This document shows, one piece after another, positions 56,219-64,000 of a stretch of DNA of 64,000 bases. A program made the position numbers and the translations under genes. The stretch is taken from contig NZ_CP041253.1 in assembly GCF_006575665.1 (NCBI RefSeq), positions 1,927,501 to 1,991,500 on the forward strand, given 5' to 3'. Under the pieces are notes generated by a model. That model ran no database searches, was not told the origin of the DNA, and saw nothing but the letters and a program-made list of their open reading frames with translations. The stretch is from Echinicola soli (GTDB taxonomy: Bacteria > Bacteroidota > Bacteroidia > Cytophagales > Cyclobacteriaceae). Every line of letters begins with the position of its first letter. Within the stretch, counting starts at the first letter, position 1.

Positions 56219-56346
56219 TTCCGGGGCCTGTCCCGACTATCGGGATCAGAAACTTCGGAAAACCAGCGTCCCGCGCCTGTCTGCCCAAGCAGGTCAGAGA
56301 CAGCGGGACAACCAACGATTTTCAAATCTTTCAATTTTCCAATGAA

Positions 56347-57234
56347 ATGATAAAAAATACCAACGACGGAACGAACGTAACCCCTTATCTGAGGGTGGAT
56401 ATGAATTATGGGGGATGCAATGATTTGCCTGATTTTTCATCAGGGCCAAAAGGTGAAGATAGGGAGAAGCATGAGGCCATCAAGCAAGCGGGCTTTCAGG
56501 GGATTCAGGATGGAGACCCCACTCTCTGTAAGGAGCTGGGCTTGGAACTGACGGCCCATGCGAGAATGAATGCGGTGGGAGAGTTGGATGAGTTATTGCC
56601 CAAGTGGAAAGACGACGGGTATAACTGTGCCACGCTGCATGTAGGCTGGGGCATGGAAGATGACGATGAGGTGAACCGGCTGGTGGAATACGTGCTGAAC
56701 AGCTCGGTAAAGTTTGATTTGCCCATTTATATCGAAACCCACCGAGCCACCATCACCCAGGATATGTGGAGGACAGTAGCGCTGACCAAACGCTTCCCGG
56801 AAGTGCGGTTCAATGGCGACTTTTCCCATTGGTATACCGGTCAGGAGATGGTCTATGGAGGGGTAGAGAATAAATGGGAATTTATCCAGCCGGTGTTTGA
56901 CAGGGTGAGGTTCATGCATGGCAGGATCGGTAATCCAGGCAGCATCCAGGTGGATGCAGGGAATGGTGAAAACCAAAGCTATGTAGACCATTTCAAGGAA
57001 ATGTGGACCAGGGCTTTTCAGGGCTTTTTGAATTCTGCGGAAACAGGGGATTATATCTGTTTTGCGGTAGAGTTGTTACAAGCTGATATTTTCTATGCCC
57101 GGACCTTCAAAAATGCCAATGGCCGGGAGCAAGAGGAGGGGGATCGCTGGCAACAGGCTTTGCTGTACAAGCGGTTGGCAGAAGAGTGCTGGAAAAAGGC
57201 AATGGAGAGAAGTAAGTATCAAGATGCTAGATGA
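56347..57234 (+). CDS. Sugar isomerase/epimerase-like TIM-barrel protein (cytoplasmic)
   Basis: From ATG 56347 the product has 295 residues and no signal. The frame is open back to 56191, but that part lies in the hairpin repeats, so the inner ATG is used. It has the xylose-isomerase-like metal site in order: Glu130 in YIETHRAT, Asp158/His161 in NGDFSHW, His191 in MHGRIG and Glu242 in AVELLQ. It differs in sequence from the Tat lipoprotein homologue at 19647. Likely converts an imported sugar or sugar acid; substrate not determinable. Confidence 0.82.
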   Translation: MIKNTNDGTNVTPYLRVDMNYGGCNDLPDFSSGPKGEDREKHEAIKQAGFQGIQDGDPTLCKELGLELTAHARMNAVGELDELLPKWKDDGYNCATLHVGWGMEDDDEVNRLVEYVLNSSVKFDLPIYIETHRATITQDMWRTVALTKRFPEVRFNGDFSHWYTGQEMVYGGVENKWEFIQPVFDRVRFMHGRIGNPGSIQVDAGNGENQSYVDHFKEMWTRAFQGFLNSAETGDYICFAVELLQADIFYARTFKNANGREQEEGDRWQQALLYKRLAEECWKKAMERSKYQDAR

Positions 57235-57562
57235 TAAACATTTAGAAACGGGAGGCTGTCTCACCCGCCTTGTCGGATCCCTTCCGGATCAGAATAACCT
57301 GCCCCGTATGACTATCGGGGACATACGATTCCAATTTATGAGACAATCTCTTTTGAGATCGAGGTGTTTGCAATTCGTGTTTTTTTCCATGTCCAGATTT
57401 CTGATTTTTCTTCCCTTTTTCCAAATACTTTTGTAGAAAAATTTGAAAGCTTAAATTTAGTATATTTACTAAATAGTTTGGGTTTGATCGGTTATACTTA
57501 GTTTATTATATAGAAAAACAAGAGACTTTAACTAAGTTCAGGGAAGGGCAAAAACACAATTT
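57235..57562. other. 328-bp spacer at the border to the AT-rich island
   Basis: The first half has repeat pieces (GAGGCTGTCTCACCCGCC, GATCCCTTCCGGATC, CCCCGTATGACTATCGGGG near 57302-57320). From about 57420 the DNA turns AT-rich. At 57455-57474 ATTTAGTA/TACTAAAT forms an inverted repeat with a 4-base gap, about 90 bases before the ATPase start, a candidate operator or promoter element. Confidence 0.5.
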
Positions 57563-58963
57563 ATGATTACATACATAAAGATAAATGGCTTCAAATCATT
57601 TCATAATTTTGAAATGGAATTCACCCCTTTTACAATTATAGCGGGAGCAAATGCATCAGGTAAAAGTAATCTTTTTGACGCACTTATGCTCTTGTCAAGA
57701 TTGGCTGAGGTAGATTTGAGGACAGCTTTTTCTGAGCAAAGGGGGAATGCGATAGAGCTTTTTACCATGTATGATGAAGGTATTTATTCCAAAACAATGG
57801 ATTTCACCGTAGAAATGCTCTTGAATAGAAAAGTAAAAGATAAATGGGGAGGAGAAGAGAATTTAAATAATACACGGTTAAGATATAATCTAAGTATTAG
57901 TAGAAAAGAGAATAGGCTAGGTTTTGAGGATTTGTTTATAACACATGAAAGTTTGGAGAAAATCAGGCCTTTGGAAGATAAATGGCAAAAGAAATTTGAA
58001 GATGCCAGTATTTTTTCTAGAACATTAAGAGCTGGTGGTTCAAGAGAACCTTTTATCAAAACGACAAAAGAAGGAGAAAAAGTTGCAATAAAGATCAGGC
58101 AGGATGGAAAACAAGGAGGGAAAGTCACGCCAGCGGATACCATTTCACAAACTGTTTTGGGAGGAATAGTAAATGTTGATTTCCCCCATGTTTACGGCGC
58201 AAAAGAAGAGATGTTATCTTGGAAATTTCTTCAATTGAATCCGAAGCATTTGAGTGAGCCAACGAATCAGGAACCTGGAATAAAGGATGAAATTACGTCA
58301 AGTGGAGCAAATTTAGCTTCAACTTTGTATCGGGTTTCTTTAGAAGATGGGGTGGCAATTAGAGAAATTTCAAGGAAACTGAATTCCTTTTTACCTAATT
58401 TCACCAGGGTAAATATTATTGATGATAAACCCAATAGGCAATATATCATTAAACTGAAAGGAGTAGATGGAAAGGAATATTCATCAAGAGTTTTGTCAGA
58501 AGGCACATTGAGACTGTTGGCACTATGTGTACTTGAGCAAGATCGAAGACATACCGGCTTATTGTGTTTTGAGGAACCTGAAAACGGAATTCATCCTTAT
58601 CGTTTACAGACGATGCTTGATCTGCTTAAGGATTTGACCGCTGATTTTAAAGAAACCGAAATGCCCTTAAGGCAGGTTATTGTTAATACACATTCCCCTG
58701 TTTTGATAAACGAAATAATAAAATGGAATGATAGTGGATTAGTATCAGTTAATTTTTCTGAAATCAGGACAAATATTGTTAATACGGAATATGGTAAGAA
58801 GAAGCTAAATGCTACCCGAATACTTCCTGTGATTAAAGATATTTCAACTCAGGAGACTATTGGATTTTCTTCTGCTGATAGAAAGCTCACAATTGCTACC
58901 GTTAAAAAATACTTGGAAACAGTTGATTTTGATGAATCTACAAGTCTTGTTAACAAATTATGA
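57563..58963 (+). CDS. AAA-family ATPase (OLD/AAA_21-like)
   Basis: A 466-residue ABC/SMC-like ATPase. MITYIKINGFKSFHNFEMEF is the classic start, and the Walker A is GANASGKSN (28-36). A long insert (about 75-210) precedes the signature region VLSEGTLRLLALCVLEQ (about 312-328). Walker B is LLCFEEPENGIHP (about 332-344), and the switch region is VNTHSP (about 373-378). Such ATPases pair with TOPRIM nucleases in OLD/PARIS-type and related anti-phage modules. The next gene overlaps it by 32 bases and is TOPRIM-like but broken. The coding sequence is more AT-rich than the pectin genes, suggesting separate ancestry. Confidence 0.9.
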   Translation: MITYIKINGFKSFHNFEMEFTPFTIIAGANASGKSNLFDALMLLSRLAEVDLRTAFSEQRGNAIELFTMYDEGIYSKTMDFTVEMLLNRKVKDKWGGEENLNNTRLRYNLSISRKENRLGFEDLFITHESLEKIRPLEDKWQKKFEDASIFSRTLRAGGSREPFIKTTKEGEKVAIKIRQDGKQGGKVTPADTISQTVLGGIVNVDFPHVYGAKEEMLSWKFLQLNPKHLSEPTNQEPGIKDEITSSGANLASTLYRVSLEDGVAIREISRKLNSFLPNFTRVNIIDDKPNRQYIIKLKGVDGKEYSSRVLSEGTLRLLALCVLEQDRRHTGLLCFEEPENGIHPYRLQTMLDLLKDLTADFKETEMPLRQVIVNTHSPVLINEIIKWNDSGLVSVNFSEIRTNIVNTEYGKKKLNATRILPVIKDISTQETIGFSSADRKLTIATVKKYLETVDFDESTSLVNKL

Positions 58964-59630
58964 TACAATTTTTATAGGACTTTTTACTGAGGGGACTACA
59001 GATCTAAGATTCTTGAAAAATGTAGTAAAAAAAGCTTTCGTCGATATTGGCTTTATGGAATGTAGCAGTGAGATGGAATTTGATATTAAGGAGGTCAGAA
59101 TCGATAAATCTGGGTTGGATTTCAATACTCAAGTTTTAAATGCTTCAAGATATGGTGTTGACAATTATGGAATATCGATATTGTGTGTACATTCAGACGC
59201 TGATTCACCAAATAAGATCTTGGCCAATCAAAAGGTATCAAGAGCTCTTGAAAATTTGAAGAATTCTCAAGAGGAGTGTTGTGAAATAATTACACCGATT
59301 ATTCCTGTTCGAATGACCGAAGCGTGGATGATAGCTGATAAAGATTTGTAAAAATATCATTTAGGTACGGATAATGCAGATAGCTTGCTAGGACTACAAC
59401 GGAGACCAGAAATGTATGCAGATCCTAAGGAAGCCATAAGAGGTGCTATTCGAATCGCATTTGAAGGGAAGCCCAGGAGGAGAAAAAATGAAATTGAGAT
59501 TTCTGATTTGTATCAAATAATAGGAGCTGAAATAGAACTGGAAAGGTTAAGGAATTTACCATCTTATAAAGATTTCGAAAATGCAATTCGGCATAGTTTA
59601 GCTGAATTAGGTTATTTGGCGAAAAAATAG
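58932..59630 (+). pseudogene. DUF4276/TOPRIM-like partner of the ATPase, interrupted by an in-frame stop
   Basis: The likely start is ATG 58932 (MNLQVLLTNYDTIFIGLFTEGTTDLRFLK), overlapping the ATPase end by 32 bases. IFIGLFTEGTTD is the conserved acidic TOPRIM-like start and ILCVHSDAD the second acidic motif. The sequence PVRMTEAWMIADKDL then meets TAA at 59349-59351. It resumes in the same frame with KYHLGTDNADSLLGLQRRPEMYADPKEAIR and ends in TAG at 59628-59630. So a single codon splits a gene of about 232 codons. Either one nonsense mutation inactivated it, or a 139-residue N-terminal product is made. Confidence 0.82.
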
Positions 59631-59640
59631 AACACAATCA

Positions 59641-59808
59641 TTTACTGAGTTTGATCCTGTAACACTGTTAAAATCATTGATGGAGGAATACCATTTAAAA
59701 GCACAGGATCTGGTTGGAATTCTTGGTTTTTCCAAAGGCTCTGTTTCAAAAATCCTGAATTACCACAAAGGGCTTTCCAAAGAAACCATAAGGAAATTGT
59801 CCGCTTAA
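59641..59808 (+). pseudogene. HigA-type (XRE) antitoxin fragment
   Basis: The frame reads FTEFDPVTLLKSLMEEYHLK, then AQDLVGILGFSKGSVSKILN, then YHKGLSKETIRKLSA and a stop at 59806. This is the helix-turn-helix of HigA-like antitoxins: helix AQDLVGILG, turn FSKGS, recognition helix SVSKILN. The N-terminal part is missing and the usual tail after RKLS is gone. An ATG at 59680 could start a 42-residue piece. No HigB toxin is next to it. It belongs to the same decaying island as the ATPase pair. Confidence 0.7.
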
Positions 59809-60284
59809 ATAAACGCGATTTAAAATACCGTCATAGCGAGGAAGTATAGCCTGTCCCGAGCTATCGGGAACGTGGCAATCCCGTATTAAGAAAACGAGAT
59901 TGCTTCACTCCGTTGCTCTGCATTCGCAATAACGGATTTATACTGATTTTATAATCTACACATTCCTATTGCTACATTAAAGAGAAATATGCTTACCAAA
60001 ACCACCTGGAAATCTCTCATCTTCCAGAAATATTGCTTGGTCCTCAAAATGTGCTAAAAAGGAGGCAAGCGAAAAAGTTGAGGGCATGAATCCCTTTATT
60101 TTAAAAGGATTTCTTTTTTGTTTTTTTTGCCACAAAGATTCTAAGGCCCAAAGCTGTTTGTTTTCCATGAAATTTGGAATCCGCCTACAAAAAACTTCGT
60201 GTCTTGGCGACTTCGTGGCGACATACCAAATGAATATAAATCTTCTCCCGCCCCCAGAAATATTGCTTGATCCCTTTTATCCTG
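59809..60284. repeat. Spacer with palindromic repeat and fragment repeats
   Basis: A degenerate CGTCATTGCGAG-family copy fills 59829-59934, with an AGCCTGTCCCGA/ATCGGGA hairpin nested inside it (about 59847-59871). A 20-base sequence (CCAGAAATATTGCTTGGTCC, 60024-60043) recurs with one change at 60254-60273. A common intergenic text (CTTCGTGTCTTGGCGACTTC) lies at 60195-60214. No intact gene. On the minus strand both 20-base copies read DQAIFL, perhaps from duplicated gene remnants. Confidence 0.55.
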
Positions 60285-60412
60285 AAAATAGAACCAGAAG
60301 TTATTGGTGATATTCAGGAAGGGATCGATTGGTATGACCAAAAACAACCAGGTCTGGGGAACAAAATTTTTTAAAGAAGTAAATAGTTTTTTCAACAAGT
60401 TACAGAACAATC
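60285..60412 (+). pseudogene. RelE/ParE-family toxin, N-terminal remnant
   Basis: The frame reads KIEPEVIGDIQEGIDWYDQK then QPGLGNKIF, typical of RelE/ParE toxins. It hits a stop at 60372-60374 because of one extra A in the run 60363-60366. In the corrected frame KEVNSFFNKLQNN continues up to the IS66 insertion. The start codon is not recognisable. The matching C-terminal part lies beyond the IS at 62844-63012. Confidence 0.8.
60405..60412. repeat. Left target-site duplication of IS66 (GAACAATC)
   Basis: GAACAATC directly precedes the IS left end and is repeated at 62844-62851 directly after the right end. Eight bases is the usual IS66 duplication length. Confidence 0.92.
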
Positions 60413-60483
60413 GTAACCTCCTTATAAAGTACATATTTCATTGACGGGTTTGATCGCATAGCTTTGTGGAAAAAGCAAAAGTG

Positions 60484-60771
60484 ATGAACCTAGAAGAAGA
60501 AATGGCCGCCCTGGTCGAAGAGTTTAAAACGACCGGTCTAACGCAGAAGACCTTCAGTGCACAAAAGGGGATCGGTTATCCCAAGTTTAATTATTGGTAC
60601 CGAAAGCTGGAGGGGGAACACTCCCGGGAACCCACTGGTTTTCTACCGGTCCGTACCCGGGGCAGCAGTCTTCCAGCAGAGACAGTGGAAGTGGTCTATC
60701 CGAACGGGGTAAAGCTGCGGGTGCCTGGCGGGGACCTATCGCTGTTGTCGAACCTGATCAAACTCTACTGA
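60484..60771 (+). CDS. tnpA: IS66 accessory protein TnpA
   Basis: About 95 residues from ATG 60484 (a GTG at 60466 would add six). EFKTTGLTQKTFSAQKGIGYPKFNYWYRKLE (read as EFKTTGLTQKTFS and AQKGIGYPKFNYWYRKLE) is the helix-turn-helix typical of IS66 TnpA. The tail VEVVYPNGVKLRVPGGDLSL is the usual C-terminal signature. Its stop overlaps the tnpB start by one base (TGATG), so the two are translationally coupled. Needed with TnpB for efficient IS66 transposition. Confidence 0.92.
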   Translation: MNLEEEMAALVEEFKTTGLTQKTFSAQKGIGYPKFNYWYRKLEGEHSREPTGFLPVRTRGSSLPAETVEVVYPNGVKLRVPGGDLSLLSNLIKLY

Positions 60772-61112
60772 TGTTTTCACTGGGCTCCCAGCACCAATAT
60801 TTCCTGTACCGCAGCCCGGTGGACATGCGCAAAGGATTTAATGGGCTTTACGGGATGGTCATCAATGAACTGGACCGGGACCCGGTTTCCGGGGAGGTGT
60901 TCGTCTTTGTCAACCGCAACCGCAACCTGATCAAACTCCTGCACTGGGAGAAGGGCGGTTTCGTGGTCTATTATAAACGCCTGGAAAAAGGCACTTTCCT
61001 GCTCCCGGAGGAGCGGGACGACGGCGTGTTGGAATGGCCCGAACTGGTGCTGATGGTCGAGGGCATCCAGGTGGACGGCTACCGGCAGCGTCCCCGCTAC
61101 ACCCCCGGTTGA
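60771..61112 (+). CDS. tnpB: IS66 accessory protein TnpB
   Basis: A 113-residue protein starting at ATG 60771. The upstream open frame overlaps tnpA and is rejected. YFLYRSPVDMRKGFNGLYGM, DPVSGEVFVFVNRNRNLIKL and LLHWEKGGFVVYYKRLEKG are the standard IS66 Orf2 blocks. Length is normal and the gene is intact. Confidence 0.95.
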   Translation: MFSLGSQHQYFLYRSPVDMRKGFNGLYGMVINELDRDPVSGEVFVFVNRNRNLIKLLHWEKGGFVVYYKRLEKGTFLLPEERDDGVLEWPELVLMVEGIQVDGYRQRPRYTPG

Positions 61113-61280
61113 TTTTTTTACTGACCGGTGTTCAGCTTTTTGGAGCCGTATGCGCTCCTATTCGCTCCATCAGGTGTTTTTTGAAGTGAAATGGCCGAAA
61201 CCATCCCTTGAGGGCTTTTTCCACAGGGGATGTGGAAAAAAAGTTCATGGTTTTATAAGCGGGAGGCTTTATTTTCGGGC

Positions 61281-62831
61281 ATGTCAAAGCCACTCGATCA
61301 GTTGACCAAAGCCGAACTGCTTGCCCTTTTGGAGCAAAGGGAGCAACAGGTGGCCGACCGTGAGCGGGTGATAGCCGAGAAGGAACGTATCCTGGCCGAG
61401 AAAGAAGCTTATGAGAAGCAGCTGTTGGCGATGATCGAGAAGTTCAAGCGCATGTCCTTTGCCCAGAAGCGGGAGCGCTTCGAGGGGAACAAAGACCAGA
61501 TGGACCTGCCCTTTGAGCCTACCCAAGAGCAGGAGCGGCAACAGCAGGAGGAGTTCTCCCGCAAGGTGGAATACATCCGCAGGAAACGCCCCACCCATAC
61601 GGGCAGACAACCCTTGCCCGACCATCTCCCTACAGAAGAGATCGAGATCCATCCGGAAGGCGATCTTACCGGCATGGAGTGTATCGGCAAAGAAGTGACC
61701 GAAGAGTTGGACTATATCCCTGCCCAATATATCCGCAGAAGGTATATCCGTTACAAATATGCACCAAAAGACAAGTACAGCAGTGCCGGGGTAAAGATCG
61801 GCCTGTTACCGGAAAGGGCCATCCCGAAGGGCATCCCGGGTTACGGACTGCTCACCGACATCCTTACAAGGAAATACCTGGAACATATGCCGCTGTACCG
61901 GCAGGCGCAGCGGTTCAAACGGGAAAAGATCCCCATAGCGCCCACCACACTTGAGGGATGGGTGAAACAGGGCCTGGAAAAACTCGAGCCCCTGTACGAT
62001 TGCCTGGTGGCCGACACCAAGGCCATGGGCTATCTTATGGTGGACGAGAGTACCATACGGGTATTGGACGGCGACAAGAAGGGCGCCTGCCATACAGGCT
62101 ACTATTGGGTGTACCATAATCCCCTGGAAAAAACCGTACTGTTCGATTACCGGCCTACCCGGGGAAAGGAAGCCCCCAGTGCCATCCTGGAAAATTTTAA
62201 GGGCTACCTGCAAAGTGACGGGTATGCCGTATATGAACACTACGCCGACAATAAGGAGGTCACCCACCTGGCCTGCTGGGCGCATGCCAGGCGGAAGTAC
62301 TTTGAGGCCTTGGTGGAGAACAAAAAGCTGGCTTCCGAAGCCCTGGGCTTTATCGGCAAGCTCTACGATGTGGAAAGAAAGGCCAAGAAGCTGAACCTAT
62401 CTGCCGAAGACCGTAAAAAGCTCCGTTTGGATGAGGCATTGCCGGTGATCAACAAAATGTCCGAATGGATCAAGAAGCAGCTGCCCAAGGCCCTGCCCAA
62501 AAGCGAGCTGAGAAAAGCCCTGTTCTACTCGGCAAACAGATGGGCCGAGCTGTCCAACTACCTGTATGACGGGGAACTGGAGATCGACAACAACCCCGTA
62601 GAGCGAGAAATCAGATCCATGGTGGTCGGCCGGAAGAACTACCTGTTTGCCGGTTCCCATAAAGCGGCCCAAAGGGCGGCCATGATCTATTCCTTCTTTG
62701 GGATATGCAAGCTACATGACGTGAATCCCCAGCAGTGGCTCGAACATGCGCTGAGAAATATCATGACCATCAACCATAAAAACATCCGGGACTTATACCC
62801 ACAAAACTTCAACCACACAACACGGGGTTAA
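61281..62831 (+). CDS. tnpC: IS66 transposase TnpC
   Basis: A 516-residue DDE transposase from ATG 61281. It has an N-terminal coiled coil (LTKAELLALLEQREQQVADRERV..., about 5-55). Next comes a Lys/Arg-rich region with IRRKRPTHTGRQPLPDHLP. The DDE catalytic core contains MVDESTIRVLDG (first Asp), YLQSDGYAVYEHY (second Asp) and DNNPVEREIRSMVVGRKNYLFAGS (Glu). The C-terminal helix FGICKLHDVNPQQWLEHAL closes it. All signature residues are present; it ends 12 bases before the right IS end. Confidence 0.95.
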   Translation: MSKPLDQLTKAELLALLEQREQQVADRERVIAEKERILAEKEAYEKQLLAMIEKFKRMSFAQKRERFEGNKDQMDLPFEPTQEQERQQQEEFSRKVEYIRRKRPTHTGRQPLPDHLPTEEIEIHPEGDLTGMECIGKEVTEELDYIPAQYIRRRYIRYKYAPKDKYSSAGVKIGLLPERAIPKGIPGYGLLTDILTRKYLEHMPLYRQAQRFKREKIPIAPTTLEGWVKQGLEKLEPLYDCLVADTKAMGYLMVDESTIRVLDGDKKGACHTGYYWVYHNPLEKTVLFDYRPTRGKEAPSAILENFKGYLQSDGYAVYEHYADNKEVTHLACWAHARRKYFEALVENKKLASEALGFIGKLYDVERKAKKLNLSAEDRKKLRLDEALPVINKMSEWIKKQLPKALPKSELRKALFYSANRWAELSNYLYDGELEIDNNPVEREIRSMVVGRKNYLFAGSHKAAQRAAMIYSFFGICKLHDVNPQQWLEHALRNIMTINHKNIRDLYPQNFNHTTRG

Positions 62832-62843
62832 TAGGGCGGTTAC

Positions 62844-63012
62844 GAACAATCCATATTATCAAATCAGGTACGATAACGTTTGTTGTTTGCCGCTCAAAAA
62901 ATTCCTCTAAATGATTCATTTTACAGTGGACAAACAAAACAAGCAAGTGATCATCAGGGCAGTTTATAATACCAAACAAAATCCTAAAATCTGGACTAAA
63001 AGGGAAAAGTAA
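62844..63012 (+). pseudogene. RelE/ParE-family toxin, C-terminal remnant
   Basis: After the right target duplication (62844-62851) the frame reads NNPYYQIRYDNVCCLPLKKFL, a stop at 62908-62910, then MIHFTVDKQNKQVIIRAVYN and TKQNPKIWTKREK to TAA at 63010. Removing the IS and one duplication joins this in frame to the N-terminal remnant at 60285. The stop probably replaces Tyr or another residue before MIHF. Together this is one toxin of about 95-100 residues with three separate lesions. Confidence 0.85.
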
Positions 63013-63608
63013 TAGCATAAATTCCTTTGATATTCCTCAATTTCTAGCATAAAAAAATTATTGCTATTAAGTGCATTATGAATGCTGGCTCACGAAGTCC
63101 TCATTTCAAATGAGGATTAGCGCAATTTTTCAATATTAAAATCTTCCAATTTCCCAACCCTTAAAACTTTAAAAAACTCCCAATATCCTAACTTTTGTAA
63201 CCTTCCAACATTTTAACCCGGATTATACCTTAGGAATCGTAGTAGCCTGTCCTCCCGAAATCCTTCGGGACAGGCTGGCGGATATCGGAAAGAGCTGAAC
63301 GTGCAAGAAAATCAGTTGGTTTGGAGGAGTGAGCGTAGCACCGCTACGGTGTACCCTGTCTGGCCGCCAGGTAAATCCGAAAACTAAAGCGTAGCGGCTG
63401 ATTTTGAAGCAATTTCAGGTCGCAACACTTGTGCGCCGCGGCGTAGATAGGTTTCGGGTTTAACTTTTAAACCTGAACCCCATGATACTACAGGAAGGTA
63501 TTTCTGTTGAGGAAAGTAACTTTATCATTGGATGAAGAATTTGCGGCAACGATCACGGACTGTGGTCTGTGGACTGACAATAATTGCCAATTAGACCAAT
63601 GATTGACC
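63013..63608. repeat. 596-bp spacer with dispersed repeats
   Basis: A hairpin of the GCCTGTCC family (TCCCGAAATCCTTCGGGACAGG, 63253-63275, quoted in parts: CCCGAAAT and TTCGGGACAGG) is followed by the inverted copy of the 8145-8243 element at 63302-63422. Similarity extends to about 63480 (GTTTAACTTTTAAACCTGAA). The first 200 bases after the toxin remnant are AT-rich with no ORF. Low-complexity text such as TCTTCCAATTTCCCAACC lies at 63143-63160. Confidence 0.65.
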
Positions 63609-64000
63609 ATGTTTATAAAAAAGTATTACGAGGAGTTTGAACTTGAGGAGAGCAGGGAGACGCTTGGCCGGACCATCACCGAAACGGATATTGTGATGCA
63701 TGCTGGGCAGACGGGAGATTTTTTTCCCCACCACATGGATGCAGAATGGTGCAAAACCCAGCCGTTTAAAGTGCGTATTGCCCATGGAACCCTGATCTTT
63801 TCTGTGGCTGTGGGGATGACAGCACAGGTAATCAACGAAGTGGCCATGACCTATGGCTATGAAAGGCTCCGCTTTACCAAACCTGTTTTTATTGGTGATA
63901 CGATCCGTGTGAAGGTTTCGATAAAAGATAAAAAAGATCACAAAAGACCGCAATTTGGCCTTGTCACGGAGCTGGTGGAGGTGTTTAACCAGAAGGATGA
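63609..64000 (+). CDS. MaoC-like dehydratase (partial, runs off the end)
   Basis: ATG 63609 opens a frame that continues past base 64000; 130 codons are visible. [20 protein letters not shown], then [23 protein letters not shown] and [18 protein letters not shown], match the hotdog fold of MaoC dehydratases/(R)-enoyl-CoA hydratases. The Asp/His of GDFFPHHMD correspond to the catalytic pair, and [15 protein letters not shown] is the usual later strand. It probably acts on a CoA thioester. No pathway partner is visible in the window. Confidence 0.85.
   Translation, partial: MFIKKYYEEFELEESRETLGRTITETDIVMHAGQTGDFFPHHMDAEWCKTQPFKVRIAHGTLIFSVAVGMTAQVINEVAMTYGYERLRFTKPVFIGDTIRVKVSIKDKKDHKRPQFGLVTELVEVFNQKD

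Larger units (their letters stand above)
60413..62843 (+). mobile_element. Complete IS66-family insertion sequence (2431 bp)
   Basis: The left end is GTAACCTCCTTATAAAG and the right end, read inward, is GTAACCGCCCTATTAAC, imperfect terminal inverted repeats (13 of 17 matching). It carries tnpA, tnpB and tnpC in the standard order with all frames open. An exact 8-bp target duplication flanks it. The element is more GC-rich than its surroundings. Since ends, genes and duplication are all intact, insertion looks recent and the element is potentially active. Confidence 0.95.

Noticed and set aside
56191..56346. N-terminal extension of the TIM-barrel isomerase
   Set aside because: The region is made of repeat hairpins and reads as no known domain; the fold starts after ATG 56347.
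60594..60770. Longer start for tnpB
   Set aside because: It would overlap tnpA in another frame; the TGATG junction at 60769-60773 is the usual IS66 arrangement.
1..64000. tRNA or rRNA genes
   Set aside because: No cloverleaf-like stretch or rRNA segment was recognised by eye; short ones could be missed without a computed scan.

Overview
The window is from a Bacteroidota chromosome. It carries three SusC/SusD pairs, many lipoproteins with a Cys soon after a hydrophobic stretch, Tat-type sugar enzymes and AT-rich intergenic DNA full of short palindromic repeats. The enzyme set and repeat style suggest Cyclobacteriaceae, perhaps Echinicola-like, but no rRNA or marker gene confirms this. Nearly all genes are on the + strand.

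Positions 1-30255 hold the body of a pectin (rhamnogalacturonan I) utilisation locus. It starts with the tail of a surface protein, then a SusC/SusD pair, a small membrane ORF, a PL11 rhamnogalacturonan lyase, DUF4861 and DUF6250 proteins, a Tat-exported PL26/PcRGLX-type exo-lyase, a CE12 acetylesterase, a GH51 arabinofuranosidase, an Asp-box sialidase-fold lipoprotein, a TIM-barrel sugar epimerase-like protein, a large GH20/GH67-like lipoprotein and two GH2 enzymes. Positions 30728-41402 hold a divergent AraC regulator and two further SusC/SusD pairs. An exact 36-bp sequence precedes both of those SusC genes. Positions 41859-57234 add a beta-helix protein, a cytoplasmic GH31 alpha-xylosidase, a Gfo/Idh/MocA oxidoreductase, a PhyH-type dioxygenase, a sodium:solute symporter, a GH78 rhamnosidase, a third GH2 and a cytoplasmic TIM-barrel isomerase. 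The logic is: glycan capture at the outer membrane, backbone cleavage by PL11/PL26, deacetylation by CE12, trimming of arabinose, galactose and rhamnose side chains, then uptake and cytoplasmic processing. No GH105/GH88 unsaturated-uronide hydrolase was recognised, although the lyase products would need one.

Positions 57563-63012 are different: AT-rich and decaying. An intact AAA ATPase overlaps a TOPRIM/DUF4276-like partner split by one in-frame stop. After it come a HigA-type antitoxin fragment and a RelE/ParE toxin broken by a frameshift, a complete IS66 element (60413-62843, 8-bp target duplication) and a nonsense codon. The window ends inside a MaoC-like gene.

Spacers between genes hold several dispersed repeat families and long hairpins, described individually.
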